Part shown: positions 1 through 8,457 of the stretch, piece after piece
Layout of the letters: every line of letters begins with the position of its first letter
How positions within the stretch are numbered: the first letter of the stretch is position 1
Source of the DNA: Helicobacteraceae bacterium
GTDB lineage: Bacteria; Campylobacterota; Campylobacteria; Campylobacterales; Sulfurimonadaceae
Assembly: GCA_030642185.1 (NCBI GenBank)
Contig: DAOWOG010000005.1
Coordinates: 1 to 14,805 of the forward strand
Reading direction: 5' to 3'
Length of the DNA: 14,805 nt
Notes under the pieces: model-generated
Told to the model about the DNA's origin: nothing
Databases searched by the model: none
The model's input: the letters and a program-made list of their open reading frames with translations, nothing else
Translations under genes and position numbers: made by a program

Positions 1-769
1 GAGCATTGCCGGTAATACCCGGACGGACAAGATGGCGTTTTTGATAAAAAGGGATCTCTTTTTCATACTCTTTTACCAAAATATCCCACTCTGCCCTTGG
101 ACCGATAAAGTGCATATCCCCTTTAAGAACATTGAAAATTTGCGGAATCTCATCGATACGGCTTTTACGTATAAAGTTCCCGTAAACAAAGATTCTTGTG
201 TCATTTGCACGGGTATAGGGATCGTGTTTGCCATCGACATGCATACTTCTGAATTTTATGCATTCAAAAGGCTTACCGTCTATTCCGATACGTGATTGTC
301 TGAAAAAGACAGGACCCGGCGACTCTTTTTTGATCCGGTAGGCACTATAAAGCATCGCCGGCCAGGAGATCAGCAGCAGCCCAATGGCACCGACATAATC
401 GATAAGGCGTTTTTGCAGGTACTGCAAGTGTGTAAATGCAGAGATATTCTGAAGGTAATTCAGATCACTGTTATCTTCGGGAATATAGCATTTGTTCAGC
501 TCACTCTCCATAAAATGTTCGGTGGTTATGAAGGTATTTCCGGTAAATTCCAGATGGGTCAGGAAGGTAAGAAGCTCGTTGGAAGGGTTCTCGCGGGTAT
601 TGAGAATAACAAGCTGCGGACCATATTTGACAATGACGTCACCAATATTTCTTTTCAGTGTTTCAAGATCGACCTGCGAAGAGGAGAGCCAGGCAACATT
701 ACCTGATTTCTTCTGCATATGCGCCAGTTCCAAATCACTAAAAAGATATTTTTTACCGAGTATTATCAT
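1..769 (-). CDS. Sugar transferase (monotopic phosphoglycosyl transferase), C-terminus cut by window edge
   Basis: The minus strand reads open from ATG at 769 to the window edge, giving 256 residues without the C-terminus. Residues 120-256 match the bacterial sugar transferase family (WcaJ/PglC type), which moves a sugar phosphate from a nucleotide sugar onto undecaprenyl phosphate at the inner membrane face. Visible signs are a hydrophobic re-entrant helix at about 122-142, the PGPVFFRQSRIG segment (151-162), KFRSM (172-176), the catalytic Asp206-Glu207 in SRIDEIPQ, LKGDMHFIGPR (215-225), and RPGITG (249-254). Residues 1-115 form a short, apparently soluble N-terminal region without the four membrane spans found in WcaJ-like enzymes. 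A stop codon lies just upstream of the start. GAAGG sits 12 nt before the ATG, and a TTG three codons earlier is a possible alternative start. Likely role: first committed step of an exopolysaccharide or other surface glycan. The substrate sugar cannot be told. Confidence 0.9.
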   Translation of the reverse strand, partial: MIILGKKYLFSDLELAHMQKKSGNVAWLSSSQVDLETLKRNIGDVIVKYGPQLVILNTRENPSNELLTFLTHLEFTGNTFITTEHFMESELNKCYIPEDNSDLNYLQNISAFTHLQYLQKRLIDYVGAIGLLLISWPAMLYSAYRIKKESPGPVFFRQSRIGIDGKPFECIKFRSMHVDGKHDPYTRANDTRIFVYGNFIRKSRIDEIPQIFNVLKGDMHFIGPRAEWDILVKEYEKEIPFYQKRHLVRPGITGNA

Positions 770-803
770 GCTAAGCAATGACCTTCATTAGGAAATGAGA
801 AGG

Positions 804-809
804 ATTATA
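804..809 (-). promoter_or_regulatory. Candidate -10 box (TATAAT) for the sugar transferase
   Basis: A perfect TATAAT on the minus strand lies 34 bases ahead of the sugar transferase start. It is centred in a perfect 6-bp inverted repeat, AAGGAT-TAT-ATCCTT (800-814). No convincing -35 is visible, which is common in Campylobacterota sigma-70 promoters. Transcription is inferred, not shown. Confidence 0.5.
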
Positions 810-932
810 TCCTTATGGAACTAAAGCAGAGGTGAAAGGGTGTTTTCCTTGGTGAAATAAAGAATATGGAAAGCAGAGGTATTTTTAAGTTAACTTATTG
901 AACAATAGTGTTTTGAACATAAGTAAGAGGAG

Positions 933-1103
933 ATGATTATAAAAAAATATCAATGTCAAGTGTGTGATTACATTTACGATCCTGTTGTGGGTGATCCTGA
1001 TGCAGGTATTTCCCCGGGGACTGCTTTTGAGGATCTGCCGGAGGATTGGGTCTGTCCTGACTGCGGTGAGCCGAAGTCAGAATTTGTGGAAATAGAAGAT
1101 TGA
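933..1103 (+). CDS. Rubredoxin, 56 residues
   Basis: This short gene encodes a complete rubredoxin, a cytoplasmic one-electron carrier with a single iron held by four cysteines. The two metal knuckles are CQVC-type (Cys8, Cys11) and CPDC (Cys41, Cys44). Between them are the family-typical YIYDP (13-17), GDP.AGI (20-26), PGTAF (28-32) and LPEDW (35-39), including the aromatic residues that pack around the iron. The length is normal for the family. The start is the only ATG in frame; an AGAGG sequence precedes it with unusually short spacing (2 bases from AGG). The gene stands alone, divergent from the sugar transferase and convergent with the gene behind uppP, so its partner is not given by context. 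In related microaerophiles rubredoxins feed oxygen- or peroxide-reducing proteins such as rubrerythrin; that role here is inference. Confidence 0.95.
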   Translation: MIIKKYQCQVCDYIYDPVVGDPDAGISPGTAFEDLPEDWVCPDCGEPKSEFVEIED

Positions 1104-1135
1104 TTAAATCATCGGTATGATTAAAGATATTTTTT
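1104..1135 (+). terminator. Weak Rho-independent terminator of the rubredoxin gene
   Basis: TTAAATCAT (1104-1112) and ATGATTAAA (1117-1125) pair in eight of nine positions around a CGGT loop, and a run of six T follows at 1130-1135. The stem is AT-rich, so termination may be leaky. It overlaps the stop codon of the convergent gene. Confidence 0.45.
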
Positions 1136-2224
1136 GATGGCCAGGATGTCGTCAGATGTCAGACGATGGGACGGTTTCATGGTTTTAAGCATATGGACAA
1201 TTTCGGTTACGGTCACTCCGAAAGGATCTTTTTTAACAATGGAAGGTTTGTTGTCTTTTACGGTAATCAGATCAAGGTTTTTACGGCTGTGCTGCATGAA
1301 GTAGTTCAGAGTAAAAGCGCCGCTGTGCTCTTTTTCGATCGCAACAATGATATTTGTATCTGTTGTTTTGGAAACTTCAGGCAGCATGGCCTGAAAGTCT
1401 CGCGGGTCCATATAGCCGATATAGATCTTTAAATAGAGATTATGGTAGCGTGACACTGTTTCGGATTTCAGGAAATCCATGTTAAGGATGTTCTCTTTAT
1501 GGGAACGTATTTTTCTGAGTATCCATGAATGTGTATCATAATATCTGAAAGGCTGAGCACGCAGATGGTCGGTTCCGGTAATTCTTTTATCACGCATTTT
1601 CTGAAAAGGCTTGCGCTGGCGTTTTTTGCCCTGACTTAACCACTCCAGTATATGTTCCGCAGAGAAAGGTTTGGTGACCCATGCCGTAGCATAGGAGGGG
1701 AGCTGGTTGACTCCGGTAACTCCCTCATTTAAGATCAGCAGGGCTTTCACCTCATATTGGGGAAAGATCGTTTCAAGCAGGGCTTTTTTCTTTCGCAGCC
1801 GTTTTTTGAGATTGGATAAATTCTTGGTGAGGGTCATTTCAATAAAGTAGAGCTGTTTTTTAGTAAAAATCATGCCGTCAAATTCGCCGATTTCATTGCG
1901 TCGGGTACGATAGACGATTTGGCCTTTCCAATTGATGGAGAGGGCATTAGGACGGGCTTTGGTCTTTTTTTTATGCGGCCCTTTAACGATAAACTTTTCA
2001 ATAGCTTCCTGTTTTGTGACATAGCGAAGCAATTTTTCATAAATATAGTTTTCAAAGACTTCTCCCTCAAATGAGCGAAAAGAGCTGAGATAAGCATTGT
2101 CCTCTTTGTCTACGCCTTTTTCAATCAAACTGAGAAGATGTCTTGTCTGATAATCATAGTAAAGCAGGTTGTCGCCAATATCGGAATCATCAAGGTTACG
2201 AATAGTATCACTGATCTTGAACAA
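1121..2224 (-). CDS. Uncharacterised protein, possible nuclease-like fold, downstream of uppP
   Basis: A 367-residue protein I do not recognise. It has no signal peptide or membrane span and is probably cytoplasmic. The N-terminal half has a layout reminiscent of PD-(D/E)XK nucleases: a helix with Glu55 and Glu58 (EGEVFENY), then EFDGMIF (114-120, with Asp116), then a strand with FIEMT (127-131, with Glu129). The usual E-x-K is E-x-T here, so activity is doubtful and the assignment is only a suggestion. Basic stretches (84-89 and 140-147, rich in Lys and Arg) could contact nucleic acid. The C-terminal half (about 255-367) shows no motif I can name. The start is TTG at 2224: it has AAGGAG at 2230-2235 with 5-base spacing, and no ATG occurs nearby in frame. 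It follows uppP by 38 bases on the same strand and is probably co-transcribed with it. Confidence 0.75.
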   Translation of the reverse strand: MFKISDTIRNLDDSDIGDNLLYYDYQTRHLLSLIEKGVDKEDNAYLSSFRSFEGEVFENYIYEKLLRYVTKQEAIEKFIVKGPHKKKTKARPNALSINWKGQIVYRTRRNEIGEFDGMIFTKKQLYFIEMTLTKNLSNLKKRLRKKKALLETIFPQYEVKALLILNEGVTGVNQLPSYATAWVTKPFSAEHILEWLSQGKKRQRKPFQKMRDKRITGTDHLRAQPFRYYDTHSWILRKIRSHKENILNMDFLKSETVSRYHNLYLKIYIGYMDPRDFQAMLPEVSKTTDTNIIVAIEKEHSGAFTLNYFMQHSRKNLDLITVKDNKPSIVKKDPFGVTVTEIVHMLKTMKPSHRLTSDDILAIKKYL

Positions 2225-2229
2225 ATAGG

Positions 2230-2235
2230 CTCCTT
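2230..2235 (-). promoter_or_regulatory. Shine-Dalgarno AAGGAG that supports a TTG start
   Basis: On the minus strand AAGGAG lies 5 bases before TTG at 2224. It decides the start of the 367-residue protein, because the first in-frame ATG would remove more than 100 residues, including the conserved-looking N-terminal region. Confidence 0.7.
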
Positions 2236-2262
2236 TCTACGCTTCTAGCCATCATAATACAT

Positions 2263-3036
2263 TCAGGAGAGTTGAACGCCAAAAAGTCCAAAAAGTACTC
2301 CTGAAATAATAAGGTAAAGCCCGAACGGTTTAAAACTGTAACGCGCAACAATGGCTAAAAATGTTTTAATGGCAATCCAGCCAACAAAAAAAGAGACGAT
2401 AAAACCGACTCCAAGCAGCCAAAAATGATCTATTGAGAGACTGCTGTACTCTTTAATCAGCATATAACCGGAGGCTGCACCCATGGTCGGTATTGCAAGT
2501 AAAAATGAAAAACTCATGGCAACGTCACGTTTAAGACCGACCAGCATGCCTCCCAAAATAGTTGAACCTGATCTGGAAACTCCGGGAACGAGTGCAAATA
2601 CCTGAAAGAGACCGACATAAATGGATTGTCGAATACTGACTTCTTCCAAATTCTTAATGTGATGCGCTTTCTCTTTGTAAAAATATTCGATCGCCAAAAA
2701 AGCGAACCCGGTCACGATCATCAATGCGACAGTTGAATTGGCGACAAAAAGTGCCTCAATCTGATTGTGAAAGAAGAAACCGATAATACCGGTGGGGATA
2801 AAAGCGATGATCAGTTTCATCCACAGTGACATGCTCTGAAACAGACGTTCTTTGTAAATCAGCATAACTGAAAAAATAGGTGCAATCTGGATAATGATTT
2901 CATAAGCCGTTAAAAATGCGTCTTGTTCAAGTCCCAGCATCTGCCCGGTAAAAAAAAGATGCGCGGTAGAAGAGACAGGCAGATACTCGGTGATTCCTTC
3001 GACAATACCTAAAATAACAGAATCAAATATCGTCAT
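2263..3036 (-). CDS. uppP: Undecaprenyl-diphosphate phosphatase (UppP/BacA family)
   Basis: This integral inner membrane enzyme (257 residues) removes a phosphate from undecaprenyl diphosphate. It recycles the lipid carrier used for peptidoglycan and surface glycans and can confer bacitracin tolerance. Family signatures are clear: EGITEYLPVSSTAH (13-26, with the two conserved glutamates) and PGVSRSGST (151-159, with the catalytic arginine Arg155). About seven to eight hydrophobic spans are visible, and the length is normal. I chose ATG at 3036, with AAGG seven bases upstream (3044-3047). A TTG directly before it at 3039 is an alternative start that adds one residue. It is the first gene of a minus-strand unit with the uncharacterised 367-residue gene 38 bases downstream, and it is divergent from the aminotransferase gene. 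Confidence 0.96.
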   Translation of the reverse strand: MTIFDSVILGIVEGITEYLPVSSTAHLFFTGQMLGLEQDAFLTAYEIIIQIAPIFSVMLIYKERLFQSMSLWMKLIIAFIPTGIIGFFFHNQIEALFVANSTVALMIVTGFAFLAIEYFYKEKAHHIKNLEEVSIRQSIYVGLFQVFALVPGVSRSGSTILGGMLVGLKRDVAMSFSFLLAIPTMGAASGYMLIKEYSSLSIDHFWLLGVGFIVSFFVGWIAIKTFLAIVARYSFKPFGLYLIISGVLFGLFGVQLS

Positions 3037-3061
3037 CAATACACCTTGAAAGTTATATGCA

Positions 3062-3067
3062 ATTATA
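3062..3067 (-). promoter_or_regulatory. Extended -10 promoter candidate for uppP
   Basis: The minus strand carries TGCTATAAT, a perfect extended -10 (TGn-TATAAT), 25 bases ahead of the uppP ATG. No good -35 is visible, and an extended -10 does not need one. It would drive uppP and the gene behind it. Confidence 0.6.
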
Positions 3068-3117
3068 GCACGGCTCTTTATAGAAGCCCTTTAAAAGGAA
3101 GCTAATCCTTCTTTGGA

Positions 3118-3123
3118 TACAAT
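3118..3123 (+). promoter_or_regulatory. Candidate -10 (TACAAT) for the aminotransferase-hisZ-purA unit
   Basis: GGATACAAT lies 35 bases ahead of the aminotransferase ATG, with no clear -35. Together with the divergent uppP -10 it makes the 122-base intergenic region a two-way promoter. This is a pattern match only. Confidence 0.4.
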
Positions 3124-3158
3124 ACGCGGTTTTGAAATGTGAAGATTAAGGAATATAC

Positions 3159-4262
3159 ATGCTGCTTTTTACTCCTGGACCGACCCCGGTACCGGAATCA
3201 GTACGTAATGCGATGGCCGGTGTGACCATTCACCACCGTACACCGGAATTTGAGGCGATTTTTGAACGGACACGAATGCTGTTGTTCAAGCTCTTCAAAA
3301 CAGATGAGGTAGTCATGCTGTCCTCATCGGGTACGGGTGCCATGGAGGCGGCCGTAACAAATCTGACACATAAAAAACTTCTCTCAATCAATGCCGGAAA
3401 ATTTGGCGAGCGTTTTGGAAAAATCGCTGTCGCTCACGGGATTGCAAATGTTGAGATCAAGCATGAATGGGATACGCCTGCAACGGTAGAAGAGGTAGAA
3501 ACCCAATTGAGAGCAGATGCCGATATTGACGCGATCGCCATTCAAATTTCTGAATCAGCGGGAGGGCTTCGTCATCCGGTAGAAGCGATTGCCAAAGCCG
3601 CTAAGGCAATTCGTCCTGAGATTATGATCATTGCCGATGGCATCACGGCCGTCGGTGTTGAACCGATCGACGCCAGCCATATTGACTGTCTGATCGCCGG
3701 AAGCCAAAAAGCATTGATGCTGCCTCCAGGCTTGGCGATATTGGGCTTAAGCAATGCGGCAATTGAAAAGATCGGAAGCGGAAAAGGCTACTACCTGAAC
3801 CTTGCTTCCGAGATTAAACAACAGCGCAAAAATACGACAGCATATACAGCAGCAACAACATTGATCATCGGTTTGGAGGCCATTTTGAACGAGATTGATG
3901 TCAACGGTCTGGAGGCACTTTATAGCGAGACAGAACGTCGTGCCAGAGCCACGCGAGAAGCGCTGAAAGCGATTGGGCTCCATGTATATCCGAAGACACC
4001 GGCCCTTTCCATGACAACCATTGATGATGAGCAGGCCTCTGAGATCCGTTCTTTGCTGAAAACGGAGTATGGTGTTAATGTCGCGGGCGGTCAGGATCAT
4101 CTAAAAGGAAAAATTTTCCGCATTAACCAGATGGGACTGATCCCAACATATGAAAGTGCATGGGTTGTCAATGCCGTTGAACTGGCGTTAGATAAATTGG
4201 GTCGTAGAAAATATGACGGCGTGGCAAACCAGACTTTCAATACGACTTTTTTTGGACTGTAA
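3159..4262 (+). CDS. Class V PLP-dependent aminotransferase (alanine-glyoxylate / serine-pyruvate type)
   Basis: A 367-residue cytoplasmic aminotransferase of the alanine--glyoxylate / serine--pyruvate family. Visible motifs are the N-terminal FTPGPTPVP (4-12), a PLP-phosphate loop SSSGTGAMEAA (55-65), Asp160 in ADGITAVG (159-166; it pairs with the pyridine nitrogen), the Schiff-base lysine Lys184 in GSQKALMLPPG (181-191), and FRINQMG (320-326), whose Arg321 should hold the substrate carboxylate. The start has AAGGA at 3148-3152 with good spacing. The stop is one base from the next start, so it heads an operon with a HisZ-like gene and purA. Family members act on alanine/glyoxylate, serine/pyruvate or phosphoserine-pathway substrates; sequence alone does not decide which. 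Relatives are sometimes labelled a small subunit of soluble hydrogenase, but nothing here binds metal, so I reject that name. Confidence 0.9.
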   Translation: MLLFTPGPTPVPESVRNAMAGVTIHHRTPEFEAIFERTRMLLFKLFKTDEVVMLSSSGTGAMEAAVTNLTHKKLLSINAGKFGERFGKIAVAHGIANVEIKHEWDTPATVEEVETQLRADADIDAIAIQISESAGGLRHPVEAIAKAAKAIRPEIMIIADGITAVGVEPIDASHIDCLIAGSQKALMLPPGLAILGLSNAAIEKIGSGKGYYLNLASEIKQQRKNTTAYTAATTLIIGLEAILNEIDVNGLEALYSETERRARATREALKAIGLHVYPKTPALSMTTIDDEQASEIRSLLKTEYGVNVAGGQDHLKGKIFRINQMGLIPTYESAWVVNAVELALDKLGRRKYDGVANQTFNTTFFGL

Positions 4263-4263
4263 A

Positions 4264-6371
<2,108 letters not shown>

Positions 6372-6375
6372 ATAG

Positions 6376-6405
6376 GGTTTTTGAACAGAGTTCAAAAACC
6401 TATTT
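6376..6405 (+). terminator. Terminator hairpin after purA
   Basis: GGTTTTTGAAC (6376-6386) and GTTCAAAAACC (6390-6400) are perfectly complementary around an AGA loop. The outer ATAG/CTAT extends the stem past one bulged G, and TATTT follows. The stem is strong but the T-run short, so it ends or attenuates the upstream unit. The dyad also works on the other strand. Confidence 0.7.
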
Positions 6406-6460
6406 CCTTCTCACCCCTCTTCAGTTGCTTTTTTTCATCAAATATTTACCTTCTCTGCTG

Positions 6461-6466
6461 TAAAAT
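6461..6466 (+). promoter_or_regulatory. Weak candidate -10 (TAAAAT) for DUF507-carA
   Basis: TAAAAT lies 29 bases ahead of the DUF507 gene's ATG, in a T-rich region behind the purA terminator. A promoter is expected here because the terminator separates the units, but the match is weak and no -35 is seen. Confidence 0.3.
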
Positions 6467-6495
6467 GCAGAAAATTTCTATCAGAGGGCTGTCAG

Positions 6496-7047
6496 ATGAA
6501 AGTTTCACTTAATCATGTACCGCATATTGCCAATAAAATAGCGGTTGATCTCAACCGAAGCGGACTTGTCACGATGACACAGGGGCTTGAGGGTATTTCA
6601 GCTGCCGCAGCAAAACTCCTGATTGCAAATGTTAAGCAGGAATTAGCACTTGAAGAGCGTGTCTACGAGATTGTAGATGACAATGAAGAGCAGATTGACT
6701 TTTATCTTGCAGATGAAAGACAGCTCTTTTTTATGATCAAGAAAAAGCTTGCTGCTGAGTTTGGCGTCATTCTCTCTTATGAAGACCGTTATTCAGATCT
6801 GTCGCATAAAATTCTTGATGAACTGTATGAAGAAGACCTGATCAATTATGATGTGAGTGAAAATCGAATTAAAAACATCATTTATGACGCTATAACAGCA
6901 TTTATCGCCGATACCGGTGAAATTGAGGATGCCGTTATCGAAAAATTGCGTTCCTATAAGCGTAAACTGATTCCAGGTACAGATGAATATGAGATCTTGT
7001 ATGAAAAACATTATCATGAAGAGCTTCAAAAACGGGGAATGGCATAA
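6496..7047 (+). CDS. DUF507 family protein
   Basis: A 183-residue acidic, probably cytoplasmic protein of the DUF507 family, whose function is not established. The N-terminal pattern (MKVSLNHVPHIANKIAVDL, 1-19) and the predicted all-helical, charged character with a repeated 'LYEEDLINYD / RIKNIIYDAI' style in the C-terminal half fit this family. No catalytic motif, signal peptide or membrane span is visible. AGAGGG lies about nine bases before the ATG. The stop codon overlaps the carA start by one base (TAATG), so the two are translationally coupled. As I recall, this pair is conserved in Campylobacterota, hinting at a role near carbamoyl-phosphate synthesis or simply shared expression; that is inference. 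Confidence 0.87.
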   Translation: MKVSLNHVPHIANKIAVDLNRSGLVTMTQGLEGISAAAAKLLIANVKQELALEERVYEIVDDNEEQIDFYLADERQLFFMIKKKLAAEFGVILSYEDRYSDLSHKILDELYEEDLINYDVSENRIKNIIYDAITAFIADTGEIEDAVIEKLRSYKRKLIPGTDEYEILYEKHYHEELQKRGMA

Positions 7048-8174
7048 TGAATAAGGTTTGGATATATCTCGAAAACGGGACTTTTTTAGAGGCAGAGAGT
7101 TTTGGGGCTGAGGGGACGAGTGTCGGTGAAATTGTTTTCAATACCTCAATGAGCGGATATCAGGAAATTGTTTCCGATCCTTCGTATGCAGGACAGTTTG
7201 TCACTTTTACGATGCCTGAAATCGGTAATGTCGGTGTCAATGCCGAAGATATGGAGAGCAGCAGTGCACATGCAAAAGGTGTCATCGTCCGAAAATATCA
7301 GGATCGTTTCTCGAATTTCCGTGCAGAAGAGTCTTTGGCAGATCTGTTGAAGCAATATGGTGTGATGGGGATATGCGAGATTGATACCCGCTTTTTGACC
7401 AAGATACTGCGCTCGGAAGGTGCCATGATGATGGTTGCTTCGACAGAGATCAATAACAAAGAAGAGCTGAAAAAGTTTCTTGACGCATCATCGCGTATTG
7501 AGGATGTCAACTATATCAAAGAAGTCAGTACCAAAGATGCCTACCTTCATCAAAGCGGTACTTACGATGCGGAAGCATTTTGTTACAATGAGGCGCCGGC
7601 AGCACAGGCAAAAATTGCGGCAATCGACTTTGGTGTGAAGCGAAACATTCTGAATGAACTGACACAGGCCGGTATTTCAGTCGAAGTGGTTCCTAATACA
7701 TTTGATGCAGATGAAATGATTGCACGTTTCAAAGCAAAAGAGATTGACGGTGTTTTTCTTTCAAACGGACCGGGAGATCCTCTGGTTTTAAAAGAAGAGC
7801 AGAAACAGATCAAAAAACTCATTGCAGCCAAGGTCCCGATGTTTGGTATCTGTTTGGGACATCAACTGCTCTCTATCTCTCACGGTTACGATACATTCAA
7901 ACTGAAGTTTGGCCATCACGGCGGTAATCATCCGGTTAAGAACAAAGCAACGGGTATGGTCGAGATCACAGCCCAAAATCACAACTATAATGTTCCGGAC
8001 AATATTACTGAAATTGCCGATATAACACACAGTAATCTGTTTGATGACACGATTGAAGGGTTGAAATATAGGGATGCTCCGATCTTTTCTGTTCAGCACC
8101 ACCCTGAAGCAAGTCCCGGGCCTAAAGAGAGCCGTTACATATTCGGCGAATTTTTATCCTTGCTTAAGCGTTAA
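7047..8174 (+). CDS. carA: Carbamoyl-phosphate synthase small subunit (glutaminase)
   Basis: This 375-residue subunit hydrolyses glutamine and passes ammonia to CarB, which makes carbamoyl phosphate for arginine and pyrimidines. The N-terminal CarA domain (about 1-150) shows VGEIVFNTSMSGYQE (26-40) and EIDTRFLTKILR (111-122). The C-terminal class I amidotransferase domain has LSNGPGDP (238-245), the nucleophile Cys269 in FGICLGHQ (266-273), and HHPEASPGP (351-359) with catalytic His352 and Glu354. It is complete and normal in length. It overlaps the DUF507 gene by one base. CarB is not beside it here; in many Campylobacterota carA and carB are unlinked. The stop codon falls in the loop of a small inverted repeat at 8162-8183. 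Confidence 0.98.
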   Translation: MNKVWIYLENGTFLEAESFGAEGTSVGEIVFNTSMSGYQEIVSDPSYAGQFVTFTMPEIGNVGVNAEDMESSSAHAKGVIVRKYQDRFSNFRAEESLADLLKQYGVMGICEIDTRFLTKILRSEGAMMMVASTEINNKEELKKFLDASSRIEDVNYIKEVSTKDAYLHQSGTYDAEAFCYNEAPAAQAKIAAIDFGVKRNILNELTQAGISVEVVPNTFDADEMIARFKAKEIDGVFLSNGPGDPLVLKEEQKQIKKLIAAKVPMFGICLGHQLLSISHGYDTFKLKFGHHGGNHPVKNKATGMVEITAQNHNYNVPDNITEIADITHSNLFDDTIEGLKYRDAPIFSVQHHPEASPGPKESRYIFGEFLSLLKR

Positions 8175-8183
8175 AGCTTAAGC
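8162..8183 (+). terminator. Inverted repeat over the carA stop, possible terminator
   Basis: GCTTAAGC occurs twice (8162-8169 and 8176-8183) and, being self-complementary, can form an 8-bp stem around GTTAAA, which holds the carA stop codon. No strong T-run follows, so termination is uncertain. The alternative palindrome AAGCTTAAGCTT (8174-8185) could compete. Confidence 0.35.
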
Positions 8184-8310
8184 TTCTACAGGTTTTCACG
8201 TTTAATTCTAAACATTACTTATTATCCTTATTACTTTCTAAATAAAGAAAACTAAGCCATATTTGTGGTAAATGTTTCTTTTTTTCTCAAACTAAGTTGC
8301 CTATTTAAGC

Positions 8311-8340
8311 AAATTTGACAAACTTTGACAAACTTTGACA
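8311..8340 (+). repeat. Three tandem 10-bp repeats, AA(A/C)TTTGACA
   Basis: Copies at 8311-8320, 8321-8330 and 8331-8340; the last two are identical and the first differs at one base. The 10-bp period puts each copy on the same DNA face. Each contains TTGACA, a perfect -35 hexamer, but none has a good -10 at 16-18 bp. OmpR/PhoB-type response regulators are known to bind tandem half-sites spaced by about one turn, so an operator is a reasonable reading. Confidence 0.75.
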
Positions 8341-8361
8341 TATTTTAAAATCATTTTTATT

Positions 8362-8367
8362 TACAAT
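8362..8367 (+). promoter_or_regulatory. Candidate -10 (TACAAT) of the cco operon
   Basis: TTTACAAT stands 90 bases before ccoN. The nearest TTGACA (8335-8340) is 21 bp away, too far for a standard pair, so activator help or an extended AT context would be needed. TAAAAT at 8346-8351, 15 bp from the second TTGACA, is an alternative. Confidence 0.35.
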
Positions 8368-8390
8368 CCGTTATCCTTATGAGGTCTATT

Positions 8391-8426
8391 AGCTTATCAA
8401 TGTTACAAAAGTGTTAATGATAGGCT
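8391..8426 (+). promoter_or_regulatory. Hairpin in the presumed ccoN leader
   Basis: AGCTTATCA (8391-8399) pairs with TGATAGGCT (8418-8426), one G-U included. A partly paired inner stem is closed by an AAAA loop at 8407-8410, and TTTT follows. It lies between the candidate -10 and the Shine-Dalgarno. It may be an attenuator, an mRNA stabiliser or, as DNA, a regulator dyad. Confidence 0.45.
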
Positions 8427-8457
8427 TTTACGTTTTGAATCTTTAAGGAGGCTGTAA

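Larger units (their letters stand above)
8175..8457 (+). promoter_or_regulatory. AT-rich upstream region of the cco operon (no gene seen)
   Basis: These 283 bases between carA and ccoN hold no credible reading frame. They are strongly AT-rich. From left to right: the carA inverted repeat, two AAACTAAG copies exactly 40 bp apart (8249-8256 and 8289-8296), three tandem TTTGACA-type repeats (8311-8340), a TACAAT box (8362-8367), a leader hairpin (8391-8426), and a perfect Shine-Dalgarno (8445-8451). The length and content fit a regulated promoter for the oxidase operon; which factor binds is unknown. Confidence 0.6.

Noticed and set aside
296..706. Plus-strand reading frame of 136 codons
   Set aside because: It lies opposite the sugar transferase, whose minus-strand frame carries clear family motifs; the plus-strand product has no recognisable pattern or ribosome site.
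898..919. TTGAACA twice, 15 bp apart, ahead of the rubredoxin gene
   Set aside because: Could be part of a promoter or operator, but a 7-bp repeat in AT-rich DNA without a matching -10 is too weak to call.
3096..3111. AAGGA / TCCTT inverted repeat between uppP and the aminotransferase
   Set aside because: Only five base pairs with a six-base loop; likely chance.
3159..4262. Soluble hydrogenase small subunit
   Set aside because: A name sometimes carried by this aminotransferase group; the PLP lysine and phosphate loop are intact and no metal site is present.
4213..4263. Longer N-terminus for the HisZ-like protein
   Set aside because: It would overlap the aminotransferase by 50 bases and add 17 residues with no family similarity; ATG at 4264 fits coupling with the preceding stop.
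8311..8340. Short CRISPR-like array
   Set aside because: Repeats are 10 bp, directly adjacent and without spacers; no cas genes are nearby.
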